This document shows positions 56,175 through 64,000 of a stretch of DNA of 64,000 nt, piece after piece. Made by a program: the position numbers and the translations under genes. This DNA comes from Pseudomonadota bacterium (GTDB taxonomy: Bacteria > Pseudomonadota > Gammaproteobacteria > Acidiferrobacterales > UBA6901). The stretch lies in the NCBI GenBank assembly GCA_021783175.1, contig JAJXUF010000007.1, positions 3,773 to 67,772 on the forward strand, written 5' to 3'. How positions within the stretch are numbered: position 1 is the stretch's first letter; every line of letters begins with the position of its first letter. The notes beneath the pieces were generated by a model. The model made no database searches and was not told where the DNA came from. It saw nothing but the letters and a program-made list of their open reading frames with translations.

Positions 56175-57815
56175 TCACGACCTCATCCGCTGAACCAGAT
56201 CAACAACCGCGCTCGACACGCCCGCCGGCGGGGCCGCAGGCTCCGACGCGGTTGCCCCGGTCGCGGTTGCAGCAACAAACGGCCGGCAAACCTCCGCCCG
56301 CGCGGGCGGGATCGGAATCTCGACCCGAGCAATAGGGAAATCGCCCGCCAGTTTCAGGAATCCTCTGCGATCGGGGAGCCCCGCGATTTCCGAAGGCAGC
56401 ACCACCCGTTCGATGCTGATCTGCTCGCTTTCTCCGGAATGCGAGCCACCGCTACCGGACCCCTCGCTTCGCACCCGGCGCGACAGCTGCTGATCGCCAA
56501 GCAGACGGCTGCCCCAGTCCGCGGTCTCCGGATCGCCCGCGCGCAGGATCAGCTGGGAAGAGAAGCAGCTCAATAGCGTCTGCGCGCCCTGCAGGCCGTA
56601 CGCCCCGCGCAACTGTGCGACCGTCTGCAGACCGGCACAAGCGCACAGCCCGAATTTCCGCCCCTGGGTGAGCGCGTCCGACAGCGCCTGGACGCGCCCG
56701 AGTGCCGCCAATTCGTCCAACAACAGCCATAATCGCCGGTTGCGATCCGGCGGCAGCGCCAGTACGGCGCTCACCAGTTCCCCGATCCACGCCGCAATAA
56801 GTGGACGCAGCGCCGTACTCAAGTCCGCCCGCACCGGAATCCAGAGCCATCCGCTTCCCCCCTCGACCCAGCGGCGCAGACTCCAGGCGTCAGCCCCCGC
56901 ACCAGGCGGCAGGAAACGATAGGGAGCCAGATACGCACCGATGATCGCGCGCACCGAGCCCAGCATCTTGGCCGCGCCGGAATCGAACAAGGTCTGTGCC
57001 GGCAGGCCCGATACCAGCCCCTCGAGGTCGTCGGAGCTTGCGACGGTGAGCCCCTGCACCAGATCGGCATTCGTACTACTTCCCCGGCGCTCCATCAGCC
57101 GTTGCAGCACCGCACTGGTCAACCCCTGGGCGTAGAGCTGCCACTGCTGGGCATCCGGGCCCTCGGTATCGGGGAGCAGGCTCTTCGCGAGGCGCTCCGC
57201 ATCCGCCGCACTAATCATCTCTGCCAGCGGTGACCAGGCCACACTGCGTGCATCCAGCGGATTCAACAGTGTGTCACCACACCGCCAATACCGCGCCATC
57301 AGTTCACCGCCCGGATCGACCACGACCGCCCGCTCCCCCGCGCGGTCGCGGATCGTATCCACCAGGGCCTGCAGTGCAAGCGATTTGCCGGTGCCGGTGG
57401 AACCGCTGAGCAACACATGCTGTGTTTCGATGTCGCGCGGGATAGAGACCTGGCCGATCGGGATGGCGCCGCGCTCCCTGCGCGCGGGTCGACCCAGGCG
57501 CGCCCCGCGCTGGACGAGGCTGCCGCCGCGCCGCCGGAGCGCATAAGCGATGACCGCGACGACCACCACCGCGACCGCCGGCACGAGGTACACCACCGGC
57601 GGCAGGACCCGGGCCAGTTGCACCAGGAACGAAAGCGCGCTTTCACGCGCAGGCGCTGCCAACAACTGCGCGCGCAGCCATGCGCCCGCCGCCCGCGCCC
57701 CGTCCGAAAAACCCACCGGGTGCAGGGAGGCATCGCCGGCGTAGCCTAAAAGGGTCAGTACCCACCACCCAGTGAGCGTCCCTGGGAACCGTTTGGCTCG
57801 CGCTGCCTTCGTCAT
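56175..57815 (-). CDS. traD: Type IV coupling protein (TraD/TrwB family)
   Basis: 546 residues from ATG 57815 with AGGAG upstream. A longer frame to 58187 lies inside the relaxase and is rejected. Two N-terminal membrane helices (about 15-27 and 73-92), then a RecA-like ATPase: GSTGTGKS (138-145), LWLLLDELAALG (362-373). It links the relaxosome to the secretion channel. TraD follows the relaxase on the same strand after a 95-bp gap containing two hairpins. No pilus or channel genes are in the window, so the element could be mobilizable or its channel genes lie beyond. Confidence 0.9.
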   Translation of the reverse strand: MTKAARAKRFPGTLTGWWVLTLLGYAGDASLHPVGFSDGARAAGAWLRAQLLAAPARESALSFLVQLARVLPPVVYLVPAVAVVVVAVIAYALRRRGGSLVQRGARLGRPARRERGAIPIGQVSIPRDIETQHVLLSGSTGTGKSLALQALVDTIRDRAGERAVVVDPGGELMARYWRCGDTLLNPLDARSVAWSPLAEMISAADAERLAKSLLPDTEGPDAQQWQLYAQGLTSAVLQRLMERRGSSTNADLVQGLTVASSDDLEGLVSGLPAQTLFDSGAAKMLGSVRAIIGAYLAPYRFLPPGAGADAWSLRRWVEGGSGWLWIPVRADLSTALRPLIAAWIGELVSAVLALPPDRNRRLWLLLDELAALGRVQALSDALTQGRKFGLCACAGLQTVAQLRGAYGLQGAQTLLSCFSSQLILRAGDPETADWGSRLLGDQQLSRRVRSEGSGSGGSHSGESEQISIERVVLPSEIAGLPDRRGFLKLAGDFPIARVEIPIPPARAEVCRPFVAATATGATASEPAAPPAGVSSAVVDLVQRMRS

Positions 57816-57910
57816 GGTTTCATCTCCTGATCGGAATCGGGTTCCGGATCGTGAAGGCCGGCGGAATGCCGGCCTCTCTATATATAGGTATGCGGCGGAA
57901 ATGCCGCCAC
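57816..57910 (-). other. Relaxase-coupling protein gap with two similar hairpins
   Basis: Hairpin one: GGCCGGC/GCCGGCC around GGAAT (57856-57874). Hairpin two: GCGGC/GCCGC around GGAAAT (57892-57907). Between them is CTATATATAG. Both hairpins share a GGAAAT/GGAAT loop. They could slow RNA decay or regulate relative output of traI and traD; no run of T indicates a terminator. Confidence 0.5.
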
Positions 57911-60784
57911 TCAGCGATCGAGTTCGGCCGCGTGCCTCGACACAGCCGGGGCCGGCGCAGCCCGCTGCATCCGGTGCCCGGCCTCGCGGGCTTGCGCCAG
58001 GTCGCCCGCGCGGCCGAGTTCGCGGGCGGCCGCCGCGCGCAGGGACTGAAGTTGCGACCGATCCGGTATCGACGTCTCGCGGCCCGCGGTGAGGGCGTGC
58101 TGCTTCTCCGCCCACGTCTCCCACGACTGTTGCAGCCGCTGCGGGTTGTCGGTCACGATCTGCAGGCGCTTGCGCTCGCGCGAGCACGCGACGTAGGCCG
58201 TTTCGGCCGTCGCCACACGGCAGGCCTCACCCGCGACGATCACGTGATCCACCGTCGCGCCCTGGGCGGCATGCACTGTCCGGCACCAGCCGTAATCGAT
58301 GCGGTGGTTTTGCCTGGGGTCGAGCGTGACTTCCCGCCCATCATCGAGCCGTGCCAGGACCTGCGTGCCGCCGTCCCGGTCAGGGTCAACGTGCTCGATC
58401 GTCGCGGTCTGGCCGTTCACGATCCTGTCGTCGCCGCGGCCCTGGTTCTCCTTGAAAATGATCTGGTCTCCGGCGGCCAGGGTCAGGTTGCGGGGTGCAT
58501 AGACGCCTGCGGCTTTCTCCTTTGCCGGGTTCCAGGCTTTCTCTGTGCCGCCCAAAGCGCGCAGCACGACCTGGTTGCCATCGATCCGGGATACCTCGTA
58601 GTCGGTGGCGTGCCGATTGCGGCCCTTGCCCGCTTCCAGCCGGACCACCATGCCCGCCCGGTAGGATTCGGCCTGGGTCGCCTTCTCCCGAGTGAGCCCC
58701 GCCTTGTCGAGCGCGGGGATCCGAACCTCATCGCGCGATACCTCACCCCGTTCCTGCAGGCCTGCCCGGATCTGCGCATTGACCTGCTGCCGCACGGTGT
58801 TCGTGCCGCTGAGCACCAAGGTTTTTGCACGTTCTTCGGCAGACAGGGAGAGATAGGCCTCGGCGGTCGTCCGGGCTAGCCCTGAGCGCCGCTCCTGCGG
58901 GGTCGTTTTTTCATTGCCGTTCGGGTCGCGTGCATGGGCCACGGCGGGGTCCAGGGTGATTTGGGCTTCGATCGTGTAGGCCATTGCTTTCGCGGTCGCC
59001 CCGGCGGCATCGCCGCGGGCGAAGGCCTGTGCGATGGCGCGCAGTTCCGGGTCCACCTGGCGCTTAATCTCATCGATCGTGGCGTGCGCGATGGCGCCGG
59101 TTTCGATCAGTTGCGCGAACGGCTGGCCGGCTTCGACCGCCTTGAGCTGGCGCGGATCGCCGACCAGCACGAGGCGCCCACCCTCCTGGTCGAGTTTGCG
59201 CATCAGCGCGTCCATGTCTTTCGCGCCGACCATCCCGGCCTCATCCAGAATCACGAAGCGGTTTTCATTGTAGTCGTGTTCGCGGGCAAGGAAGCTTGCT
59301 ACGGTGCGGTTGATCTCCGCGCCTGCGCTTTCCAGTTCGTTGCGCGCCTTCGCGCTGGGGGCGATGCCGATCACTTCAAGCCCGCGATCATGCGCGGCCT
59401 CGATGAGTCCGCTCATCGCCGTGGTCTTGCCTGCACCGGCCGCGCCGACGATGCCGGTCACCGTGTCGGTCGAGGTGAATCCGAGCTTCAATGCTTGGCG
59501 CTGACCGTCGCTATACCGGAATCCCTGTGAGGCCTCGCGCTGCTCTATATGGAGCGCCGCCGCCTCCGGCGTCATCAGCTGCCGCGCCTGCCCCTGGCCG
59601 GCGCGGGCGCGGCTCAGGATTTCCTGCTCGCGGTGGAGCGCATCTCGGGTGGTGTACGTGTTGCCACCGGCATCCAGCAGTCCGCCGGCCTTCGCCTCGA
59701 TCGCACGGTCGACCCTGTCGAGATCGGTGTTGCCCATGCCGGCCTTGAGCGCTTCGAGCCGCAGGGCATCCCGGCGGAACACGGTCTTGCGTTCCGCCAG
59801 GTGGCGGGTGCCGGACTTGACGGCCTCATGGGACAGGTCGGGAGACGTGATCGTGTCACCGGCTGGCGGATGGTCGAGGACGATCCCCGCATCGCGCGCT
59901 TCCTGCCGCCACAGCCATCGTTGCCCGGACTGATCGTCCTGCGTCTTGTCCTCGCGGGTCGCCAGATTGGCCAGGACCCGGTCCCTCGCGTCCGACGTTT
60001 CACGGGTCAACCCGCGGGATTCCAGCGCGGCATCGATCTGTTCCCGGCGCTGCGAGAATCGAGCGATCTGCTCGTCGCTGATGTGTGCCAGCTCGAATCC
60101 GTCACCGGTCCGGCGGATGGAATAGCCCATCGCCTGGATCTCACGAGCGAGTTCGTTCTTGTAATGCGCGTCGGCGAGGTGCATCAGCACACTGTGCTCA
60201 CCGAACTGCAGATCCATGGCCGCCCAGGTGCCGTCGGCGCGCCGGGTGGCATTCGCGACGATGCAGTGGGTGTGGAGCTGGGGATCCACGTGGCCGTTGA
60301 CCGGGCGGGAGTCCTCATGCCGATACGTCGCTGCGACCAGGGAGCCGGTGACCTCGTGCGCGGCGCCGCCCTTGCCCCGGCGCGCGGTCAGGACCTCGCG
60401 TTCCACCAGGTCGAGGGCTTTGCGCACGGCCCGGTCATGGGCGGCCATGATCCGCTCATCGCCACCGGCGAGGGCCTGCAGGCTGACGGACTTCGGGGCA
60501 GAGAAGGTCAGGTCCACCCCGAGGCGGCGGTCGTCCGCGCGGTTCCCGCGGGTGGTCAGGTCGGTGCCGTCGGGGAGGTGGCCTTCCAGGACACGCACCA
60601 GATCGTCCCGGTCCACGGGGCCGGACAGGCCCAGGGCGGCCGCCCCGGCGCCGTGCCAGGCGGAAGGCGCGCCGTCGCCCGAGTAGTAGCCGACGCCGTG
60701 CGAAGAGTCGGCGCGGTGTTCGCAGTAGCGGGCGACCGCACCGGCACCGCCGGAGTTCGATTTCAGGTTTTTGATGCTGAGCAT
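57911..60784 (-). CDS. traI: MobF-family conjugative relaxase-helicase
   Basis: 957 residues, similar in size to TrwC (966) and shorter than F TraI (1756). The N-terminal relaxase has putative catalytic tyrosines (Y20 and YY at 33-34) and the histidine triad H156, H171 and H173 (DPQLHTH). A SF1 helicase follows: GAAGAGKT (447-454), DEAG (514-517), VGDPRQL (541-547), and the late VHAAQGATVDHV and AYVACSRER motifs. It nicks at oriT and unwinds the strand during transfer. Ribosome site GAGGA precedes the ATG. The coupling protein follows. Confidence 0.95.
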   Translation of the reverse strand: MLSIKNLKSNSGGAGAVARYCEHRADSSHGVGYYSGDGAPSAWHGAGAAALGLSGPVDRDDLVRVLEGHLPDGTDLTTRGNRADDRRLGVDLTFSAPKSVSLQALAGGDERIMAAHDRAVRKALDLVEREVLTARRGKGGAAHEVTGSLVAATYRHEDSRPVNGHVDPQLHTHCIVANATRRADGTWAAMDLQFGEHSVLMHLADAHYKNELAREIQAMGYSIRRTGDGFELAHISDEQIARFSQRREQIDAALESRGLTRETSDARDRVLANLATREDKTQDDQSGQRWLWRQEARDAGIVLDHPPAGDTITSPDLSHEAVKSGTRHLAERKTVFRRDALRLEALKAGMGNTDLDRVDRAIEAKAGGLLDAGGNTYTTRDALHREQEILSRARAGQGQARQLMTPEAAALHIEQREASQGFRYSDGQRQALKLGFTSTDTVTGIVGAAGAGKTTAMSGLIEAAHDRGLEVIGIAPSAKARNELESAGAEINRTVASFLAREHDYNENRFVILDEAGMVGAKDMDALMRKLDQEGGRLVLVGDPRQLKAVEAGQPFAQLIETGAIAHATIDEIKRQVDPELRAIAQAFARGDAAGATAKAMAYTIEAQITLDPAVAHARDPNGNEKTTPQERRSGLARTTAEAYLSLSAEERAKTLVLSGTNTVRQQVNAQIRAGLQERGEVSRDEVRIPALDKAGLTREKATQAESYRAGMVVRLEAGKGRNRHATDYEVSRIDGNQVVLRALGGTEKAWNPAKEKAAGVYAPRNLTLAAGDQIIFKENQGRGDDRIVNGQTATIEHVDPDRDGGTQVLARLDDGREVTLDPRQNHRIDYGWCRTVHAAQGATVDHVIVAGEACRVATAETAYVACSRERKRLQIVTDNPQRLQQSWETWAEKQHALTAGRETSIPDRSQLQSLRAAAARELGRAGDLAQAREAGHRMQRAAPAPAVSRHAAELDR

Positions 60785-61015
60785 GTTCGGTCCTCATGGA
60801 GTGAGCGGGGCTTCTACGCAATCCTGTGTTCCTACTAGCGGCGCCCGGCGGAAATTCGGTGAGCGGGGCAGGAGGACCGGCGCTGTGGTGCCGGACGAGT
60901 GCCGCAGGCGGACGGGAACAGAATCCGAACCCAGCACTCGCGAGCGCAAAGGCGGCCCTCGGCGCCGCAGCGCTTCGTGCCGGGACCCGGGACTCACACG
61001 AGCCCGCGTCCGGCG

Positions 61016-61039
61016 AAAAATGGTGAGCTCACCATTTTT
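61016..61039. repeat. Perfect 24-bp palindrome
   Basis: Each arm reads AAAAATGGTGAG with the centre at the GAGCTC site; the opposite arm is its exact complement. It could be a repressor operator for the relaxase operon, a boundary of the RIT element or a weak bidirectional terminator (T-runs on both ends). The GC content drops sharply relative to its flanks, which are GC-rich. Confidence 0.55.
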
Positions 61040-61061
61040 TAGCGAATCGGGACTTCTTTGA

Positions 61062-61125
61062 TATGTGGAGTGCGGATGATGGCGCTGCAGCGTGAGGCCA
61101 TCATCCGCGCTTTGCACTCCACATA
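61062..61125. repeat. Long imperfect inverted repeat before the recombinase trio
   Basis: Left arm 61062-61083 (starts TATGTGGAGTGC, ends GGATGATGGC) and right arm 61097-61125 are complementary except for a 7-bp insertion in the right arm, around a 13-bp loop that contains CTGCAG. Its position about 55 bp before the first recombinase gene fits the terminal or subterminal inverted repeat of RIT elements. The other end would be beyond the window. Confidence 0.65.
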
Positions 61126-61180
61126 GATTTTCGCGTCCGGCATAGTGTTACGCCCCCCAACCACGTCCACGGAGGGCGTC

Positions 61181-62410
61181 ATGAACGTTGATCTACGTCC
61201 CAGCACACGCCGGATGATCGAAGAGTCCCCGGCAGCGAACGAGGCCCGCGCTTTCATCGAGTGGCTTCGCACCGAGCGCTACACTGACTACACCATCGAC
61301 TGCCATATTCGACGGCTCCTGTTCGTGATGCCGCGGCTGTCGCGCGGCTCTTTGCCGCCGGTTCTCCGGGAAGCCGACCTCGTAGCCATCTTTGGCCGCG
61401 AACGGCATCCCCGCACGCGGTTCTTTACCTTCGCCGGCACCCGGCGCGTCTACACGCGTTACCTGCGCGCACAGGGACGTCTGGTAGCCGAGCCGCGACC
61501 ACCCTCCGAGGATCTTGTTCGCCGGTATGACCAGTACCTCACCGAAGTTCGGGGTCTATCTGTCTCGGCCCGCACTCACCACAACTTCACTTTGCGCAAG
61601 CTGTTGGCGCGCGTCCTGAGCCCGCGGCGATCCCTGATGAGGCTCTCACGCGACGATCTCGAGCGTTTCATCCTCGAGCGCAGCCGGGAGATCTCCCGTC
61701 ACTCCCTGCAACACGAGGTCGCACATCTGCGGGCGTTCTTGCGCTATGCGCATGATGCGGGTCTGGTGCGCGAGCGCCTCGACGGGCTCGACACGCCGCG
61801 CACCTACCGCGACGAGCTACCGCCACGAGCGCTGCCCTGGCCGAGCGTGCTGAGGCTGCTACGATCGATCGACCGCATCAGCCGCGCCGGCTGGCGCGAC
61901 CTGTGCATTTTGCATCTGATCGCCTACTACGGGCTGCGCCCGGGCGAGGTGGTCGCGCTGCGCCTTGACTCGATCGACTGGGAGCGAGAGATCCTTCACG
62001 TCTATCAGTCCAAGACGCGCTCGCCGCTGACGCTTCCGCTCAACGCGCGCACGCTGCGGCTGTTGCGTGAGTACTTGCAGCACGGCCGCGCTTGCGGTGC
62101 CAGCGTCTCGTCGATGCTCTTCATGCGGGCGCGCTGTCCATACATCCCGCTCGAACGCACTGCCGTCGGAGATATCTTCCGCAAGCGCATGCGCGAGGCA
62201 GGACTGCCGGACTGCGCCAAGCACGTATACCGGCTGCGGCACACATTCGCGATGCGCTTGCTCAGCCGCGGTGTGGGCATGAAGGCGATCGGAGACGTTC
62301 TCGGGCACCACCGCTTCTACGGCACAAGCGCCTACTTGCGACTCGATGTGGCCATGCTGCGCGGTGTCGCTCTGCCTGTTCCGTGCCCGGTTGGAGGGAG
62401 CCATGCGTAA
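61181..62410 (+). CDS. ritA: RIT element tyrosine recombinase A
   Basis: 409 residues from ATG 61181, with GGAGGG upstream. Tyrosine-recombinase catalytic domain with R253 (YYGLRPGEV), K near 278 (YQSKTR), R353 (YRLRHTFA), H376 (LGHHRF) and Y385 (SAYLRL). The usual first histidine of HxxR is Tyr350 here, while the other residues are present. The first gene of a trio; overlaps the second by 8 bp. Domain N-terminus resembles other phage-type core-binding domains. Confidence 0.85.
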   Translation: MNVDLRPSTRRMIEESPAANEARAFIEWLRTERYTDYTIDCHIRRLLFVMPRLSRGSLPPVLREADLVAIFGRERHPRTRFFTFAGTRRVYTRYLRAQGRLVAEPRPPSEDLVRRYDQYLTEVRGLSVSARTHHNFTLRKLLARVLSPRRSLMRLSRDDLERFILERSREISRHSLQHEVAHLRAFLRYAHDAGLVRERLDGLDTPRTYRDELPPRALPWPSVLRLLRSIDRISRAGWRDLCILHLIAYYGLRPGEVVALRLDSIDWEREILHVYQSKTRSPLTLPLNARTLRLLREYLQHGRACGASVSSMLFMRARCPYIPLERTAVGDIFRKRMREAGLPDCAKHVYRLRHTFAMRLLSRGVGMKAIGDVLGHHRFYGTSAYLRLDVAMLRGVALPVPCPVGGSHA

Positions 62411-63374
62411 GCCATCGCCGCTGCATCGCTTTGACGCTGCCGTGCAGGCGTTCATCTCGAGTCGGCGCGCTCTCGGGCGTGCCATCCGGCTCGACGAGTA
62501 CGTGCTGCGCCGCCTGCGGGCTTATCTCGCACGGGCTGGCTACTCCGACCTCGACGCAGAGAGCTTCGAGCACTGGCGCCGCCAGCTCCGCGACTGCGCG
62601 CACAACACTCAGGTCGACTGGGCGATGATGGTTTATCGGTTCTGCCGCTACCGCCGGCGTCGCGAGAGCCGATGCTTTCTGCCTCAGCGCTGGACGCTCG
62701 GGCGCCATCGGCCGTATCCGCTACCCACGCCGATCGAGGCTGACCAGGTCCGGCGACTGCTGGACTTCATCGGCCGCCGTCCGTCAAGTGCCGATCGTGC
62801 TCTGTCACGCACCGCCCGGCGCCTCGCTATCGTGTTGATGTACACGGCGGGCCTTCGTCGCGGCGAGGTGGCCCGACTGCGTATCGAGGACGTCGACGCC
62901 GAGACGGGCGTTCTGCGCATCTGGGGTTCGAAGTTCCACAAGTCCCGGTGGGTACCTCTCTCCCCAAGCGCCACCCGAGAGCTGCGCGCGTACCTGCGCG
63001 TCAGGGCAGCGTTCGTTCCCCGCACTGCGCACAACACAATGCTGCTCTGCAGGTGCGCCGCGCACGGCTACAGCGTTGAAGGACTGGGCAACGCGATACA
63101 CAACGTAATGCACCACTCGGGCATCTGGGCGAATGCCCCGCGCGTGCCACGTGTACACGACTTTCGCCACGCGTTTGCCGTGGCGGCGCTGCGCCGCTGG
63201 TACGAGGAGGGTCGCGACGTGCAGTCCGAGTTGCCCAAGCTCTCGATGTATATGGGGCACGTATCGATCGCTTCGACCACCTATTACCTACGCTTCATGC
63301 CGGCGGTAGTGGCCCTTGCGAGCGAGCGTTTCGCCAGCTCGTGTGCAGAGCTGATTGAGGGAGGTGCCGCATGA
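62403..63374 (+). CDS. ritB: RIT element tyrosine recombinase B
   Basis: 323 residues from ATG 62403 (GGAGGGAG upstream). Catalytic residues: R152 (GLRRGEV), Lys in WGSKFHK (177 or 180), H252 and R255 (HDFRHAFA), H286 (MGHVSIA) and Y294/Y295 (TTYYLRF). Overlaps the third gene by 4 bp. The three proteins are different sequences, not copies, which is the definition of a recombinase-in-trio set. Confidence 0.87.
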   Translation: MRKPSPLHRFDAAVQAFISSRRALGRAIRLDEYVLRRLRAYLARAGYSDLDAESFEHWRRQLRDCAHNTQVDWAMMVYRFCRYRRRRESRCFLPQRWTLGRHRPYPLPTPIEADQVRRLLDFIGRRPSSADRALSRTARRLAIVLMYTAGLRRGEVARLRIEDVDAETGVLRIWGSKFHKSRWVPLSPSATRELRAYLRVRAAFVPRTAHNTMLLCRCAAHGYSVEGLGNAIHNVMHHSGIWANAPRVPRVHDFRHAFAVAALRRWYEEGRDVQSELPKLSMYMGHVSIASTTYYLRFMPAVVALASERFASSCAELIEGGAA

Positions 63375-64000
63375 GCCGCACGATCCCTACGGCGCTAGGC
63401 CGCGATTTGGTCACGTTCTTCGAGGACTTCCTCCCCGCCCAACGGGGCCTAAGTCCGCACACGATCCGTAGCTACCGCGACGCGTTGCTGCTCCTTCTGC
63501 GCTTCACGGCGCGGGAGCTGCGCCGCACGGTGGATCGTCTGGACGTGCCGGATCTCACCGTCGAGCGCATCACACGCTTCCTTGCCGCACTCGAAGCCGA
63601 GCGGCACAACAGCATCGCCACCCGTAATGCGCGGCTCGGGGCGATCCACGTCTTCGCACGCTACCTCGCCGGGCAGCGCCCAGAGCATCTGGGCACCCTG
63701 CAGCGAATCATCGGCATGCCGTTCAAGCGCGGGTCGGTAGAGGCTCCGATCGAGTATCTTGATCGTGCCGAGCTCGACGCGCTGCTCAAGAGCATCGATC
63801 GTTCAACGGATCTCGGCCGGCGCGACTACGCGCTCTTCGCGTTCATGTTCAACACCGGCGCCCGTGTCCAGGAAGCGCTCAATGTGCGCGTTGCCGACGT
63901 GCGCCTCGAGGCTCCGCCGCAGGTACGGCTGCTCGGCAAGGGCCGCAAGGTACGAACCTGTCCGCTGTGGCCGGTGACGGCCCGCATCCTGCGCGGCCTG
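63371..64000 (+). CDS. ritC: RIT element tyrosine recombinase C, partial
   Basis: 210 residues visible from ATG 63371 overlapping ritB by 4 bp; the gene continues off the right edge. The N-terminal core-binding domain (FFEDFLPAQRGLSPHTIRSYRDAL) is XerC/D-like and the catalytic Arg is in TGARVQEALN, with Lys in LGKGRKVRT. The HxxR and Tyr parts lie beyond. The third member of the trio and most Xer-like of the three. Confidence 0.85.
   Translation, partial: MSRTIPTALGRDLVTFFEDFLPAQRGLSPHTIRSYRDALLLLLRFTARELRRTVDRLDVPDLTVERITRFLAALEAERHNSIATRNARLGAIHVFARYLAGQRPEHLGTLQRIIGMPFKRGSVEAPIEYLDRAELDALLKSIDRSTDLGRRDYALFAFMFNTGARVQEALNVRVADVRLEAPPQVRLLGKGRKVRTCPLWPVTARILRGL

Larger units (their letters stand above)
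60785..61180. other. Region between relaxase and RIT recombinases: candidate oriT and element boundary
   Basis: No gene is supported. It contains an 11-bp direct repeat GTGAGCGGGGC (60801-60811 and 60859-60869), the 24-bp palindrome at 61016-61039 and the long imperfect inverted repeat at 61062-61125. In MobF systems the oriT normally lies upstream of the relaxase operon; this stretch is a reasonable place for one, but no nic consensus was recognised. Confidence 0.45.

Noticed and set aside
56175..58187. Longer traD frame reaching into traI
   Set aside because: The extension is Arg/Pro/Gly-rich antisense of traI codons; the ATG at 57815 has AGGAG and begins a sensible membrane protein.
59549..60838. 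429-codon plus-strand frame antisense to the relaxase
   Set aside because: GC-rich antisense shadow of traI; no domain and the real gene is on the minus strand with complete relaxase and helicase motifs.
55023..64000. Second copy of the tRNA-Met 3' end (attR)
   Set aside because: Looked for the T-arm and acceptor sequence downstream in the window by eye and saw none; the right end lies outside.

Overview
The window is a gammaproteobacterial chromosome segment of about 57-58% G+C by eye (estimated, not counted). Several gene orders are typical of that class: hemC-hemD-hemX-hemY beside algR/algZ and argH; lptM-lysA-dapF-DUF484-xerC; hslV-hslU; argB-slmA; and hemA-prfA-prmC facing lolB-ispE-tRNA-Gln-prs-rplY-pth-ychF. 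Pseudomonas-like synteny mixed with genes uncommon in pseudomonads (GldG/DUF4340 ABC cluster, tandem Slp lipoproteins, paired AlgZ-type kinases) suggests a Chromatiales- or Acidiferrobacterales-like lineage. I cannot name a species.

Layout. 1-5431 (minus strand): start of a dynamin-like GTPase, mutM, and a four-gene ABC-2 exporter/GldG/DUF4340 operon. 5872-8876 (plus): a cysteine-rich secreted protein, a ferredoxin-reductase flavoprotein, a small lipoprotein and a CDF metal exporter. 8889-16586 (mostly minus): hemY-hemX-hemD-hemC, a thioredoxin-like protein on the opposite strand, then algR with two tandem AlgZ-type sensor kinases, one lacking ATP-binding residues. 17029-17276 looks like an unannotated structured RNA on the minus strand, with its own -10 box and a strong terminator. 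17305-21144 (plus): argH, a diguanylate cyclase, a MazG-like pyrophosphohydrolase and rlmJ. 21383-25930: YkgJ-type and unknown proteins, purT, two Slp lipoproteins, a zinc-ribbon protein and cyaY. 26067-33239 (plus): lysine and peptidoglycan precursor genes, xerC, a string of small proteins (S24-like, DUF2007, dodecin) and MarC.

33704-38606 (plus): hslVU, an Hsp20 gene with a textbook sigma-32 promoter and terminator, a PAP2 phosphatase, argB and a small unknown; slmA follows. 39343-40904 (minus): LemA with a GIDE-type membrane protein carrying an EF-hand loop. 41095-47621: a MoeB/ThiF-type enzyme, a secreted protein, prmC, prfA, hemA and a CstA transporter. 47794-54861 (plus): TPR lipoprotein, lolB, ispE, tRNA-Gln, prs, rplY, pth, ychF.

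From the elongator tRNA-Met (54946-55022) onward the DNA is mobile. A tyrosine integrase sits next to the tRNA, followed on the opposite strand by a type IV coupling protein and a MobF relaxase-helicase. These mark the left end of an integrative conjugative or mobilizable element. At 61016-64000 a perfect palindrome and a long imperfect inverted repeat precede three overlapping tyrosine-recombinase genes, the arrangement of a recombinase-in-trio (RIT) element. It runs off the window, as does the far end of the conjugative element. No CRISPR array, rRNA or classical transposase was seen.
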